Positions 20,336-32,401 are shown, numbered from the stretch's first letter. The stretch is DNA of 64,000 nucleotides from Irpex lacteus (GCA_001986395.2 MQVO02000001.1:1-64000), one strand, 5' to 3'. Made by a program: numbers and translations. The notes: generated by a model not told the origin, from the letters alone.

Positions 20336-22358
20336 GATGACAGACGACCCGTGGGCATAACATGACGGTCAGCTAATCGTACTTTGATGTGTAAAGGGTG
20401 CTTGATACGGCTTACCAAACATACGTAACATATACTTTGGCTTGTGACTTCCGTACGCGTGGCGAAAGGTAAACCCTGACTTGGTCGCGGAGCGGACATT
20501 GCAACTTCAGGATAAGCACGAGAGTGCTTGAGAGTCAATGAGGTACGGGCTATAGTTAGGCCATAGTAAGAAGGAAACTACGTATCCCAGGAATGCTGGC
20601 GGCAGAGGGGCGGCAGGCACCAAATTAAAAGGGACTGACGTAGGTTTGAGGCGGGATTTTGTCACTTGAAATGGGTGTGCGACGACCTGCGGAAGCGAAG
20701 TGCAATGTTGCGGTGATGCTGTACATAGAACCAATTTCCCGTGCCTTCAATCTTGCTATTGGCTCGTATGCACGGATGCTATCAAAGTCTCTGCGCACGA
20801 GTCGAGATTAAGCTCAATTGCTGTTGCAGAGAACAATGTCGCATAGACACGCGACCATACGTTACGAAAGGCGATGACGATGACTGAGAGGAGATTGTAT
20901 CCGCCGAATTGAACGGTAATGTGACGGTAAGAGCGAGAGGGATTAACTGGCCAGACTGGTCGCAGCACCACTCGAGGGTTTTGTATAAACGGCGGAGACG
21001 ACGACATCGGTTTTCTGTAAAAGTCAGTGAACCACACCTCTGGTTTCCCGATTAGCTCGCGAAGAAGAACCTTACTGGCCATGTGGCGTTAACCTTGATA
21101 TCCTTTAGGCAAAGGAGATCGCGCAGAGAATGGAAAGTGGAGATGGATGTGGGCGATGTGAGAGGCTTGCTGCGTCTTACAGACGGACCGGTAGCGACCT
21201 GAGAAAGCCCAGAGGTGGCTGTGTCTTATGCTCTACAGATCAGAAAGACATTCGAGTTAAGTCTGACTTTGACGTCAAAGAAGGTGGTGCATATGTACCT
21301 TCAAGCTCGCGTGCTCATTATCCCCAACCAGTCGTCGCAGCGGATGTTACTGTCGAGGAGCGAGATCATTGCCGGCCGAGACGCATGTGCGAGCACCAAA
21401 AGAACCAGACGAAGGAACACTAGGTAGTGCGTATTCATTGGATAAGAATGCGAAGATACGTCTTTAGCCTGGTCGCGATCGTCATCGTAGCAATCTATCC
21501 CGGTCACGATGCGGGGGATTTCCCGAAGAGCTTTGATAAAGTCCTCATTGTACGGCGCCCTACGGGACCTTCTCGGATTACGGCAAGAAAAGCGCAATCT
21601 ACCCAATGCTTTTCCACACTGTCAGCGAGCACCCTGGACACGGATTAGTCGACGATTGAAAAGACAAGTCGCACGAGAACTCGCCTGCATTTCTCACAGG
21701 AGCGGCATCGGTGTGCCGAGCGGAAATGGTTCTTCGCGTGCGACGTACAGCGACGAAGTCATACAACGAACTCGAGCAGCGAGGCTTTGCATTGCTCGAC
21801 TCGTGGTCAGTGGTGAAGCAGGCATCGGTCAACGTGCATGGGACGGCAATGAGCGTGTTTCAAATCCCTCCAGCCGAAATTGGCAACTCATCAAGAACCC
21901 AATCATCACCGCCGGTCAAGACGACCATTCTACCCTTTCACCTCGCAATATCGGACAGAAAAATGAGGCGAGTGACATATGCATGTCTCGTCGTCTTTCT
22001 ACTTTTCGGGGGCAGCAATAACAGGTGCTGCATCCCGGGCTTTGATATGAAAGGACACCTGATCCTCGGAACGTCCCGCCCCAAAGTGTTTCCCGAGTCC
22101 GAGGACATAGAACATGCGCATGGAATGATCCCGCCTGGGCGGGGACGAGCACCCTCTTTGTTCAAGGTTGCTTTTCGGGAGTAGTAAGTCGACAAGCAGG
22201 CAATAAATAGCCTGTAGCCTTTCATATCCGGATTCCGTCAGAGAACAGAAGCCTCAAGCTCAAAGCACAAAGTACGTCGTCTCTTCCCACCCCTTCATCG
22301 TTCGCACGTGCGGGGAATCAAGCAACCATGACTTGCCCCGACACCTTCGTAGGGAAAC
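20336..22358. other. Region without a convincing gene; possible decayed minus-strand exons
   Basis: Protein-like fragments appear on the minus strand at 21082-20756 (LLRELIGKPEVWFTDFYRKP) and 21570-21430 (NEDFIKALREIPRIVTGIDC), and on the plus strand at 21770-22180. I could not join them into a gene with in-phase splice sites, and none matches a family I know. Confidence 0.35.
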
Positions 22359-22367
22359 AGATAAAAG
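22359..22367 (+). promoter_or_regulatory. TATA-like element of the first ICMT-like gene
   Basis: AGATAAAAGG lies about 97 bases before the ATG at 22463, matching the 93-95-base distance seen for three other TATA-containing genes of this window. Confidence 0.5.
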
Positions 22368-22462
22368 GCTTTGAAGTCGCAGGGATGCTTCTGCAAACCT
22401 TCCCCCCGCCCTCCGTTACATAACAGTCAGGGACGACTCCCTTCTCATTCTATTCCGACACT

Positions 22463-23233
22463 ATGGTCTATTATCGTGCAGCGCTTGTCGCACTACAGGG
22501 TGTGGCCTACCAGCTAGCCAGCACACCGCCAAACGAGACCCCCCAGAAAGCGAGATTCGACGGAAACCACCCATGGTACATCCGCATCGCGCCCACAGTC
22601 ATGAAGGTACGCTGCGATAACCGCCCCTCACACTCCCATTCACTCACCTTCATTGCGTCCCGACAGGCCCAAGCCCACATCATCTGGCTCTGCGCCTTCT
22701 CAGAGCTCTCGATCGCCCTCGCCAAACCCATATCCGCGATAAGCCCCTCCTCCACATCATCATCCATGATACCCACCATCCTCCAATCCCCCCGCCTCTT
22801 CACGACCCCCACGACCGTCATCGGCGCGTCCCTCGTCGTCTTCGGTAGCCTCCTCCGCCTCACCTGCTTCCGCACATTAGGGCAGCTCTTCACCTTTGAC
22901 CTCACCATCCTCCCAAAACACATCCTCGTCACCTCCGGCCCCTACGCCTACGTCCGGCATCCCGCGTACACAGGGTCGCTCGCGATGATCCTCGGACTTG
23001 CGCTGGTCAACTTGACGCCAGGAAGCTGGCTCTCCGAATCTGGGATCCTGGGCCGAGGACAGCTCGGTGTCGCCCTGCGCGCCATCGGCGGCGTGGCCTG
23101 GTGGCTGTGGTGGCTCGCGGTCGGGGTGAAACGGTGCAGAGCAGAGGACGCCGAGTTGCGGAAGACGTTTGGCAAGGAATGGGAGGACTACGCCGGTCAG
23201 GTGGCCTACTGGTTCGTTCCGGGCTTGCTATAG
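22463..23233 (+). CDS. Isoprenylcysteine carboxyl methyltransferase (ICMT)-like membrane protein, 236 aa
   Basis: Exons 22463-22606 and 22667-23233, with a 60-nt intron (GTACGC...CGACAG). The C-terminal part has the family signature TSGPYAYVRHPAYTGSLAMI, then a membrane segment (AIGGVAWWLWWLAVGV), then KRCRAEDAELRKTFGKEWEDY and VAYWFVPG. In known ICMTs this region binds S-adenosylmethionine and the prenylcysteine substrate in the ER membrane. Membrane segments are predicted near residues 1-20, 60-75, 98-112, 150-162 and 190-206. The family includes Ste14, which methylates farnesylated Ras-like proteins and mating pheromones, but Agaricomycetes carry many ICMT-like paralogues and I cannot say this is the Ste14 orthologue. 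A second member lies at 54396-55390. Confidence 0.85.
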   Translation: MVYYRAALVALQGVAYQLASTPPNETPQKARFDGNHPWYIRIAPTVMKVRCDNRPSHSHSLTFIASRQAQAHIIWLCAFSELSIALAKPISAISPSSTSSSMIPTILQSPRLFTTPTTVIGASLVVFGSLLRLTCFRTLGQLFTFDLTILPKHILVTSGPYAYVRHPAYTGSLAMILGLALVNLTPGSWLSESGILGRGQLGVALRAIGGVAWWLWWLAVGVKRCRAEDAELRKTFGKEWEDYAGQVAYWFVPGLL

Positions 23234-23545
23234 CAGCGTTCATTTAGGCTTCGTAAGGGTGTTAAACGTTTACCGAGGTACATCCCATTTGACGACGTTC
23301 AACCGCCTTGTACATTACTACACACATGTTGTACGAGTAATAGCGACCGAAGCACGGTCGAGGGGACGCTTACCGTAGCGATTACTCACTGACCTATCAT
23401 ATCATACAAACGTAAAATCAAAGAAGAACGACCCAAGTCCGAAAACAAAGCAAAGCAAAGATAGATACGACGCACGAAAGATGGATGACGAACGAGATGA
23501 CTTCAGGAGATGGTTTATCGATGGACTGGAAGGGGTAATCGCGCG
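23234..23545. other. Intergenic between convergent genes
   Basis: 3' flanks of the ICMT-like gene (plus) and the SNF2 gene (minus). Nothing else is seen. Confidence 0.6.
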
Positions 23546-26500
23546 CTACGATCGCATAGCAGCCAGTTTCTCCTCAGCCTCCCGGAACTCTCCCTCCCAC
23601 TGCTTCTTGTACTTGGGCTGCGTCTCGAACCTCTCGACGCAACCGTCGCACTGAATCCAATACGCCCCGGCTTTCTCTCCATATCCGAGGACGAGCCTGA
23701 CGATCTCAATCAGCCACCGGTAATTGAATATTGAGGAGGGAGGCGATCATATGACATGATCTGGACGGCAACTCAGTGTGTTTAATTACTCACATTTCAG
23801 GGAGGGTGTCTCCAACGGCGTGGATGTCCCCTGGCGGCAAGCAGTCTTCGCAATACGCCTGCGGACACGTCCGGCATCTGCGCATATGTTACGGTTAATT
23901 CAATGTTCCAAGTTTGAATGAATGCAGAATGAATGGACGAGAATGAATTCAGGCTCGTCAAGCTCAGAATACATTCGATGGGCGATTGGATTGTGACAGG
24001 GGTAAGGGAAGCGCAACGCAACGATCGAAGCAAGCGTTTGTAAAAGTAAAAGAAGGTGAGCACGAACCTGAAGAGCATGCCCCCGGCGTCGGCGGTCTTG
24101 CGTCCACACTCGCCGCACCGGTGGTGAGAACACGTAAACGAGAGCATCTTCTTCACGGCTGCCTTGGAGAGACCCTCGCAGGATGCATGGACGACTAGAA
24201 AAGAATTAATGTGCAACGTGTGAGCAACGATGGGAAGCGGAGACAGTGAAAATGCGGGGAGACTGGAAATGCCGAAACAGAACCTCGAAATACAAATTCC
24301 GAGTTCGAAACAACGAACGATGAAGAAAACTCACCTCTAGGACAGCTATTACAAAGAATCAAATCCCCACCATCCCGACAATACATACACCAATCCTCCC
24401 ACTCGAACGCCTTCTTCCTCTTCTCCTTCTTCTCCTTCCCATCCTCTTTCTTCACAACCTTCTCCTCAAGATAGTCCGCCAACACGTCATACCCCTGCAC
24501 AGTAACATACCGTCTCTTCCTCTCCCTCTTCCTCTCCTCGTCGTCGATGATGTGTTCATGCTTCTTGTGCTTGTAGCTCTTACTCTGGTTGGCGACCAAC
24601 CGCCCCTCAAATAGCCGGCTCTGTACCTGCGCGACGCCCTGCAAAAGCCGCCTCTCCTCTTCCTCCGCGTCGAACGCCAACTTCTCCTCTTCCTCCTTGT
24701 CCTTCTCTCCATCCTCGCCATGCTCACCAACAACCTCCTTCCGGATCTTGACAGCCCTAACATCATCCATCCTCCTCGACGCCTCCAAGATCTCCTCGAT
24801 TCCCATCTTCTCAAACTCCTTAAACGTAAGTCCAACATTAACGCCCTCCGAGATAGCAGACGAGCCCTTCCGCAGGATGGACATCAGTTCGTGGCGCTTC
24901 AGAGTGCCTTGTTCGTTGTCGTTTTGGTCGTTGGGGGAGGAGGGGTCGTCGGTGGGAGAGAGGGAGGAGGAGGGGTCGGTGGTGTTGGAGGACATGACTT
25001 TGAGGGAGAGGAATAGTTTGCGGCGGATGCGGTCGAGCATTTGGTCTTCTACGCTGCCTTGGCAGATGAGGCGGTATACCTACGTGCGAGCGAGACAGAT
25101 ATTTGTTAGTACACGACTAATGGAAGAATAATGAAAAGAGAGACGAACCTTGACGACCTCCGTCTGCCCGATCCGATGCGCACGCGCGATAGCTTGCAAG
25201 TCGTTCTAACCACCCACCCATCCACACACGCATCAGCCTCTACATCTCCACACAACGTAGGCAAAGGCTACTAGACGCACCTGAGGGTTCCAATCCGAGT
25301 CAAACATAATAACATGCGTCGCCTTCGTCAAGTTGATACCTACACCATCACACCCATACCATCAGCCAACACATCACACTACTAGTGCTCGTCGTAAGAG
25401 AGAAGAGGTGAGGAAAGAAAGCGTACCTAGTCCACCGGCCTTCGTCGAGATCAAATACACCTGGTACGCTAAGGCATGATCAGCGACCGGGGGAGAATTC
25501 GTATGGTTGGGTGATGGGTACGTACGAGATTTCTCCTGCTGGAACTGCAGCCCGAAAACGAATGATAAGTAACTCGTCTACTCTTCTCGCGCCACGCCCG
25601 AAGGAGAGAGACGAAGAACGTACGAGCTTGATATCCAAAGTCCTCCTTGCCCTTGGCGTGCTCCCGTCCAGCCTCGCATATGGAATGTCCCGCAGGGCCA
25701 TGAAGTCTTCTAGTAGGTCTAGCATACTATTCACAATGTCAGCCTCTACAGTGAAATCGAACAAAGTGAAGAAGGGATAGGAGAAGTGGGTGCGTACCTC
25801 GTCCATTGCTACACGCCCACCCGAATCACACGACATACTCAGAGTTAGAGAAGCCTAAAGCAAGGAAGAAAGAGAAGCTCACAGAGAAAATCAAAACCCG
25901 CTCCCCCTTCGGCAAAATACTCTTGAGCAGCTTATCGACGAGGATCATCTTGGAGGACGAGGAGACGAGGTGTTCGCCGAGGGTGTAGGGGGAGGGTTCG
26001 ACGTCTGGGAGGAGGTATGGGCTGCGGGTGAGGGATAAAACAAGAGATTTGTCAGTTAGTTGTCGAGAGCAGTTGGGGTTCGTTGGTCGGGCAGGGGGAG
26101 GGAAACGGGAGGGTGGAAGGAGAGTGGAAAGTGAGGATGCGAAGGTCGGAGAAGAAGGACAGGGAGGAGATGAGGGAAGGTAAAAGGGACGTGCGAGGGA
26201 GCGAAGAGCGAAAAAAAAGTGGCAAGAAAGGAAGAGAGAAAAGAACGTACTGATTACAAACTTTCCGAAGCTGCATGAGCAGGTTCATCAGGCGTTTCCA
26301 CTCTATCACACATACGTTATGTCAGCATAGCCAAAACGCTGATAGAAGGGAGAAAGGAAAGGGAAGGGGAAGGGGAAAGGGAAGGGTACGTACGACTGCC
26401 TCCTTCGCCAGACGTCTTATGCTCCTTCACCTGCGCCTCGTCTTTGCCATCTGCTTCCACTCCCTCATTCTTCGCCCTCACCTCCGCACCCAAATCACCC

Positions 26501-28006
26501 TCAACCCGATCGTGCTTCACACTCAGCTTTGCCTCGCCGCTCGTATCGTGCTTCGCCTCATCCTTCACCTCCTTCGCCTGGTCGCTCGCACCCTCCCCCT
26601 CCCCAAAAATCCCCTCCAAATCCCTCCCCCCCATCCCCCCAAGCAACCTCAAAACCCACCCCCTCTGCCCCTCCCCCATCGGCACAAACACCACCACCTC
26701 CTCCCTGGGCGGCACAACAATCTCCCCTCCCACACTCTCCTTCGTCCTCCTCAACATCACCTTCCCCAAAAGCTTCTCCGTGGCGCGCAGGAACGGTAGA
26801 GCATAGGTCCCGTGCGAGAGGTTGAAGGCGTCCCGAAATGGGGAGAGGGTGGGTGGTGTGAATAGGTTTGGGTAGAGGAAGTGGAGGAGGGCCCATAACT
26901 CTACTAGGTTATTTTGGACTGGTGTGCCCGTTAGTACGAGACGGTATAGGGAGCCAAGGCTCTGGACGCTCCGCGCGACCCGGCTCTCCCAGTTCTTCAC
27001 CCTCTGTCCCTCATCACACACCGCAACCCCCCACTTCCTGCTCCTAAACCACCCCTCCTCAGCTTCGAAGCTTTCATACGTCGTCACGCATACGTCAAAG
27101 GTCAACTCTCCGGAGCGGATGAGTGATTTGAGGCGGGTTCGTTCGGTGTGGGGGGCGTGGAAGCGGAGGAGGGTGTGCGAGGGGAGGAAGTGCGTGAGTT
27201 CGCGGAGCCAGGTGGAGACTACGCTGAGGGGGCAGATTATTAGGTGCGGGTCGTTTGTGCTGTGAGGAGGGGTGCGTTCGCGGATGTATGCGAAGAGGGA
27301 GAGCGTTTGGAGAGTTTTGCCCAAGCCCATCTCGTCAGCCAAAATACAATTCATCCCGTTATCGTACATATGCGCAAGGAACGACAGGCCTTTCAGCTGG
27401 TACGGCTTCAACTCCCCATTCTTTATAAGCTTGGGTTGCGCCGTGAGTTCGCGGTAGGGGATGTACGACCCGCGATCGACGGAATGCGCGAGCTCGGTTG
27501 TGAGGGCGGAGAAGAAGCGGGTTGCGGTGGGGGGTGGGAGGAGGGGTGTGAAGAGGGCGCGGTGCAGGTAGAGCCAGCGCCGGCGGGCTGCTTCTATGTG
27601 GAGTTTCTTTTGGTGGATTATTATTGTGTTCTATGCGGCGTGTTAGAGGGTTAGAGTGGGAAGAGGTTTAGGGATGGGGGCGTACGGCTTTCTTGTCGCT
27701 TTTGCGCTCTGAGGCGTTCTTGAGCTCCGTCCTGGGCTTCTTCGCGACGTTCTGTACGTTCGACGCCTCGAACCCCTCAAAATCCATCAACGTCCTCTTC
27801 CTCCCATTCGCAGCCTTCATCTTCCCAACCACCGTAGGACTATCCTCAAGCTTAGGAATTCTAATACGCAACTTGCGCGTAACACTAGGGGTGGGCTCCT
27901 CGTGCAACGTAGGCGTGGTAGCGCCTGAGCTGGAGGCTGCCGTGCGCGTGTCTGGGGTGAGCAGGTCGAGCTCGTCGATGTCGAGCATGGCGGCGGTGGG
28001 AGACAT
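23546..28006 (-). CDS. SNF2-family chromatin remodelling ATPase with C-terminal PHD-type zinc fingers, 14 exons, 1048 aa
   Basis: Minus-strand exons 28006-27686, 27630-26394, 26302-26251, 26021-25883, 25808-25798, 25726-25624, 25544-25526, 25468-25427, 25339-25281, 25205-25149, 25079-24335, 24194-24068, 23877-23794 and 23696-23546 join in phase. After a Ser/Lys-rich start comes KPYQLKGLSFLAHMYDNG, then the Walker A motif DEMGLGKT (about residue 205). The motif II position reads CDEGQRVKN instead of DEAH/DEGH, and motif III LTGTPVQNN follows. A charged insert of about 80 residues separates the lobes. Lobe 2 has LRKVCN, DGSTPRARR, STKAGGLGINL, DSDWNPQNDLQA and RAHRIGQ. The end has a PHD finger (WCMYCRDGGDLILCNSCPR, then HASC) and a second Cys/His cluster (CGECGRKT, CRTCPQAYCEDC, QCDGC). 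It should slide or evict nucleosomes in the nucleus and read histone tails. The exact subfamily (ISWI, CHD/Mit1-like or other) is undecided. Exons of 11 and 19 nt are remarkable. Confidence 0.92.
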
Positions 28007-28408
28007 CGGAGTCGAAGAGGCGGGGAGGTGGGTGTGACAGGTTGTAGCGGCGGCGAACTTTTGCGTGTGGGGGTGTGACGGGACGCGTCTGTCACGACAA
28101 TAGTCACGTCACGCGAATTATTAACTTGATCGGCAGGTCCTCTTGTTCTCGTACAAAATGTATTTTATTGTCACTCTTGCATGAATCGTTTCTACTAACA
28201 TATCGATATTCTCGCTCGACTGTTCCCTACCAAAGCAAGTTCAAACATCCGCTTCAAACAAGTCCACACCCGTACCAGTCACAAAAAAATTATTCACAAG
28301 AAACCCACTTCAACGTAACACGCATCTCTACTCCTCTATTCATACAACACCCAACACCTCACCATCCCACTTATTCACCCACTCGCTCGCCAGCTCGCTC
28401 GACACCAC
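28007..28408. other. Intergenic between two minus-strand genes
   Basis: Contains the 3' flank of the UBX gene and the promoter of the SNF2 gene. A longer upstream ATG (28107) is in another frame from the chosen start. No TATA box is clear. Confidence 0.5.
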
Positions 28409-30682
28409 TCACACCCACCTCTGCAACACAACAGCCCCCGCGATGCCCGCCTCCTTCACCGTCTTCGAGTCGTCGTCGAGCACCGTGGTAGGGAAGGTCG
28501 TCTGGAGCGTGTACGGTCTCGTTGCGTTCTCCGTGCTCGAGCTATTGAGATTGGAGATGAAGGGGCTCGTCAGTAATTCAGATTCTGAGCTTTGAAGCAG
28601 GAAGAAACACAAGGCGAACGAGAGGTAGGCACGGGAATATACGATGAGAGCTCGTCGAGAGAAGAGACAGGGAAGATAATAAACCACAACAAACAAAACT
28701 CACGCATTAACAAACCGCCTCAAATCACCCACAGTATGCACCTCCGTATTCGCCCTCCACACCAACCGACTCCCATCCGCCATCCGCAGCTGGACGCTCG
28801 TCGTAGGCTTCGACCTATCCACCTCGAACACCGTGTTCACGCGCTCCCTATTTACCCCTTGTCCTCCTGCTCCTACACCACTTGCTCCTTGTCCTACTCC
28901 TCCTTCTCCCCTTTGTCCTCCTTGTCCTCCTGCACTACCACTAGCCCCAGCACTCCCACTCCCACTCCCACCAGCACTCGCACTCCCATGCAAGATAGAG
29001 TGCTCAGGGAACCCCCCAGGCATCTCCTCCCCCACACCACCACTCGAATGAGAGACAACAGCACCAGGCACAGGCGACCCCAACCTCTGTCCCGCGCCGC
29101 TAAAAGTAGTACGCGCGGAGGAAGAGGCAGAGGAGGGGGAGGGCACGTATTCTTCGTGTGTGCGTTTTGAGACGCGGAGTTCTACGGGTTGGCCGTTTTG
29201 GACGTTTAGGACTGAGGGTGGGGCGCGGCTGCGTGGTTGGTTCGTCGGATTTAGTTGCGTGTATGCGTCAGATTTAGTTAGTTGTTGTTGGAATATGGTT
29301 GGTGGTGGTGGAAAGGGATGGGATGGGATGGGAAGAGGAAGAGGGAGAGGAAGGGGAGACGCACCCAGTATTAATCTCCTCCAAAATACGCGCATGTTCA
29401 GGGTTATCATACCGCATCAGCTCACCGTCCTCGATGCTGAAGCCGTCCCGCCAGAAGGTGAGCCGGCGGATGGCGGTTGGGAGGTCGTCTGGGTCTGATC
29501 GTGTCACGTAGTAGTCAGCATACATCCTAACCATATCATATGGGTGGGAGGTGAGGGAGAGGGAGAGGTAGAAAGCGAGTAGGAAAGGAGAAAAAGGGAG
29601 AAGAACAGAAGGGAGAGAAAATGCAAGGGAGGTGGAAGATAGCAAAAGGAGGATGGAAAAAGAAGAAGGACAGACAGTACCTTGCACCTCCGCACTCGGA
29701 TCAGGGATATACTCCGACTCGACGTCTTCACCCCCGAGTCTGTGGCCTCCGCCGCTGAAGACGTTGGAGGATGCTGAGGGGGGTGTGGGTGGTGGGCCGG
29801 CGCTGGTTGTTCGATTTGTTAGGAGTTCGTTGAGAGTTCATTGATCGTTAGTTTCGTTTTGTCGTCCCGTAAATTCGTTTGTGTTCGTGTTCGTTTCGTT
29901 TGCAGTTAGTAGATCATATAAGAGTAACAAATAGTACGATGAGCACGCCAAAATCAAGTCAAAGCGAGCAGAGAGAACTCACGCAGCAGCACGTTGCAAC
30001 AACTCCCTCACCAAATCGCCCCCAGGCACGTTCGGCCCTCCTCCTGCTCCTCCAGCACCACGGCCAGGAGGTCCTTGGATAGATACGCCACTACACAGTT
30101 GTCAGCACTATTCTCACACACTCACTCACTCAATCGCCATCCAACTCGCCATCCAACTCGCCATCCAACTCGCCATCCAACTCGCCATCCAACTCGCTGT
30201 CCATTCAACACGCCATCCAACTCGAAGACGTCGAGTACGGGATGGAGAGGATAATCGAGGATGTCGAGAATATAACGGATAAACAAGATAGTCGAAACTC
30301 ACCTCCTCTCCCCACCCCCAGCGAAAAACTCCTGCGGATCTCCATCCTCCTCATCCTCATCATCGCCTCCTCCACCTCCTCCTCCTGCACCTCCAAAACC
30401 GCCAGGAGGGCCATGGCCATGTCCGGCATGGGAGTTGCTGGAGCCGATGTCGCCTAGGGTTGCTATGCGTCTGCCACTACAACATGACGGTACGTTAGGT
30501 TAGCTTTTCTCAAGGACAAAGGTGCAAAGAGATAGATGGGAGGATGAATAGGAGAGATGAACAACGCACCTAGAGTTCCCCCCGCCGCCACCTCCAGCAC
30601 CCCACCCAGCCCCTCCGATCCTGCCGATACGAGGGCCTGTGCTGGAGGGTCTTGGCCATGGGCGTGTTGGTTGGTCTGACAT
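28409..30682 (-). CDS. SHP1: p47/Shp1-type Cdc48 cofactor with SEP and UBX domains, 7 exons, 442 aa
   Basis: Minus-strand exons 30682-30570, 30476-30303, 30090-29983, 29802-29681, 29494-29365, 29228-28704 and 28565-28409 join in phase. The N-terminus (SSTGPRIGRIGG..) and the Gly-rich stretch with RRIATLGDI resemble the linker of p47 proteins. The SEP domain is clear: LTFWRDGFSIEDGELMRYDN, then HARILEEINTGRAPPSVLNV and GQPVELRVSKRTHEEY. A long Ser/Gly-rich linker leads to the UBX domain (TSVQLRMADGSRLVWRANTE, HTVGDLRRFVNA, YTLQTTFPTTVLDDDSKTVK, GAVVLQRWV). p47/Shp1 binds Cdc48/p97 and serves in membrane fusion, ER-associated degradation and phosphatase regulation. The usual N-terminal UBA domain is absent in this model. 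A possible upstream exon ends at 30867 with a GTGAGT donor but does not encode a recognisable UBA. Confidence 0.9.
30135..30224. repeat. 12-bp tandem repeat (GCCATCCAACTC)n in intron 2 of the UBX gene
   Basis: Six to seven units of GCCATCCAACTC, the last ones imperfect (GCTGTCCATTCA). It lies wholly within the 212-nt intron 30302-30091 and explains why that intron is long. Confidence 0.85.
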
Positions 30683-30998
30683 TGCTTGTACGTTGGTGTA
30701 GTTACTTGCGATTACGTTCTTGCTTGCTTTCGTTGGTTGGTTTCGATTGTCTTGTGGTTGTTTCGGTGTTATCGAATCTGTGTTATCTTGTACAGGTCCT
30801 GCTAAGACGAAGAACGATGTGTACTATCGACTACACAAGTAGATGCAAGTGAGAGAAGAAACTCACGCGTGCCTCCTCAAACGCGTCTTCCTTCAGCAGA
30901 TCGGGACTCGATAATGACGCGTCCCTCCCCCAATCACCACTAATCTGGTTAGAGTGCTATGATCTGGGTAGAGTGCTATGAAGAGAAAGGTGAATAAG

Positions 30999-31070
30999 TC
31001 CGATATGGTGTAACGGCTAACATTACCGCCTTTCACGCGGTAGCTCGGGGTTCGATTCCCCGTATCGGAG
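30999..31070 (+). tRNA. tRNA-Glu: tRNA-Glu (anticodon TTC)
   Basis: 72 nt, no intron. The acceptor stem TCCGATA/TATCGGA has seven pairs and the discriminator is G at 31070. The anticodon stem ACCGC/GCGGT encloses loop CTTTCAC with anticodon TTC. The T arm CGGGG/CCCCG encloses TTCGATT. A and B boxes (TGGTGTAACGG and GGTTCGATTCC) are intact. It reads GAA/GAG codons. It stands about 315 bases upstream of the divergent UBX gene. Confidence 0.96.
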
Positions 31071-31977
31071 TAGCCAATATAGATGTCGTGGCCTTTTTTC
31101 CCTCTGCTTATCTACATACCTTTATCTACCTTACACCTATTTAACGTCGAAAATTGTGCTCTGCGGTTCAGCTGGTGTACTAAATGTTTGCGTGAAGGCG
31201 TGATACAGTTCCCTTCTCTCCATTACTGTAACTGGTCCAAAACTCGCAGTGTTTCTTTCGATTTCGTGCATGCGTTATCGTGGTACGTACGAGCTCAAGC
31301 TCGAGAACAATAATAACTCAACTGCACACACCTTGTAGCTTAGCTCGTGGCTCATATTTCATCGTGAACGTCTTCCTTATCAATCGTTCTACACCGGTAC
31401 CATAGCCTTAAGATCGCATCGCTCTCACGATCAGGACGTTAAAGAATACTTAGTGTTGGGGATCGAGTGAAGTACAGTAAGTAGTCATGTCGATTCGAGG
31501 CTCGGGGCAACGTAATGTAGGTATATAGCTGTACATGACGAGTCGGAGCCTCGTGACTTAGTACTCGAGTCGTATACTTACTTAAGCTTGGTCCATGCAT
31601 ATGCATAGGGAACAGGGCTTAATCAATGATGAGGAGAGGTAACGAGAAGCTTGGACTTCGAGGTGACTAATGCCGCGGAATAGATGGTACCTCTACATCC
31701 GGAACACTTACTACCGGTACTACTTTGTCTTGAGCTTGGAGGATAGGGTGACGAACAGCAGTTAAATCAGGTCGGGATGGAGTACTAATACAGTGGGAGC
31801 GGTAGAGTGAACTGGTTCATGGCGTACACCAAGAGGTTGGTGGCGCTGTATGGGCGATTTGGCGGAGGAGGCGTTCTCAGAAGGGAGGGAGGGAGGTGGC
31901 TTAGACGATCCTGATGAGTGGTGAGGGTGGAAGGGTAGAGGCTTGAGTGGTGGTATCCGTACGTACAGTAGACCATG
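31071..31977. other. Intergenic, no gene supported
   Basis: Only short overlapping open stretches. Nothing recognisable. Confidence 0.5.
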
Positions 31978-32290
31978 AGAGGCGTGAGTTTGAGAAGATG
32001 GACGTGGAGATGGGCGTGAATGCGAGCTCGAGAAGATGGACGTGAATGTGGACTTGAGAGGATGTGAAAAGATGAACACAAACGTGAGCTTAGGAAGATG
32101 CATGAACAGACCTCAAAGATGAACACGGACTTGATAAGACGGACGTAAACTTGAAAAGATGAACACGAATATAAGACGGACGTAAATTTGAGAAGATGGA
32201 CGTGACGTTAGGGAGATGAATTTGGACTTGAGAAGATGGATATCACGATGATCTTGAAAACACGTACGTGAACTTGAGTAGTTGAGCACT
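31978..32290 (+). repeat. Degenerate minisatellite, unit about 20 bp (GAAGATGGACGTGAACTTGA)
   Basis: About a dozen imperfect units in a row, each a variant of AAGATG(G/A)AC(G/A)TGAACTTGAG. It ends in GTTGAGCACTGGTCACTGCAG and TAGTCAGTCAG. The same unit recurs at 35030-35310 (reverse orientation), 51590-51930 and 52280-52345. Confidence 0.75.
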
Positions 32291-32401
32291 GGTCACTGCA
32301 GTAGTCAGTCAGCCAGCAAGCACCGGCAACTATTTGCATATATCACAGCAGGGATCCCGAATACGATCTAACACGGCCGTCAGTGAGACAAGGCGTAGTG
32401 C

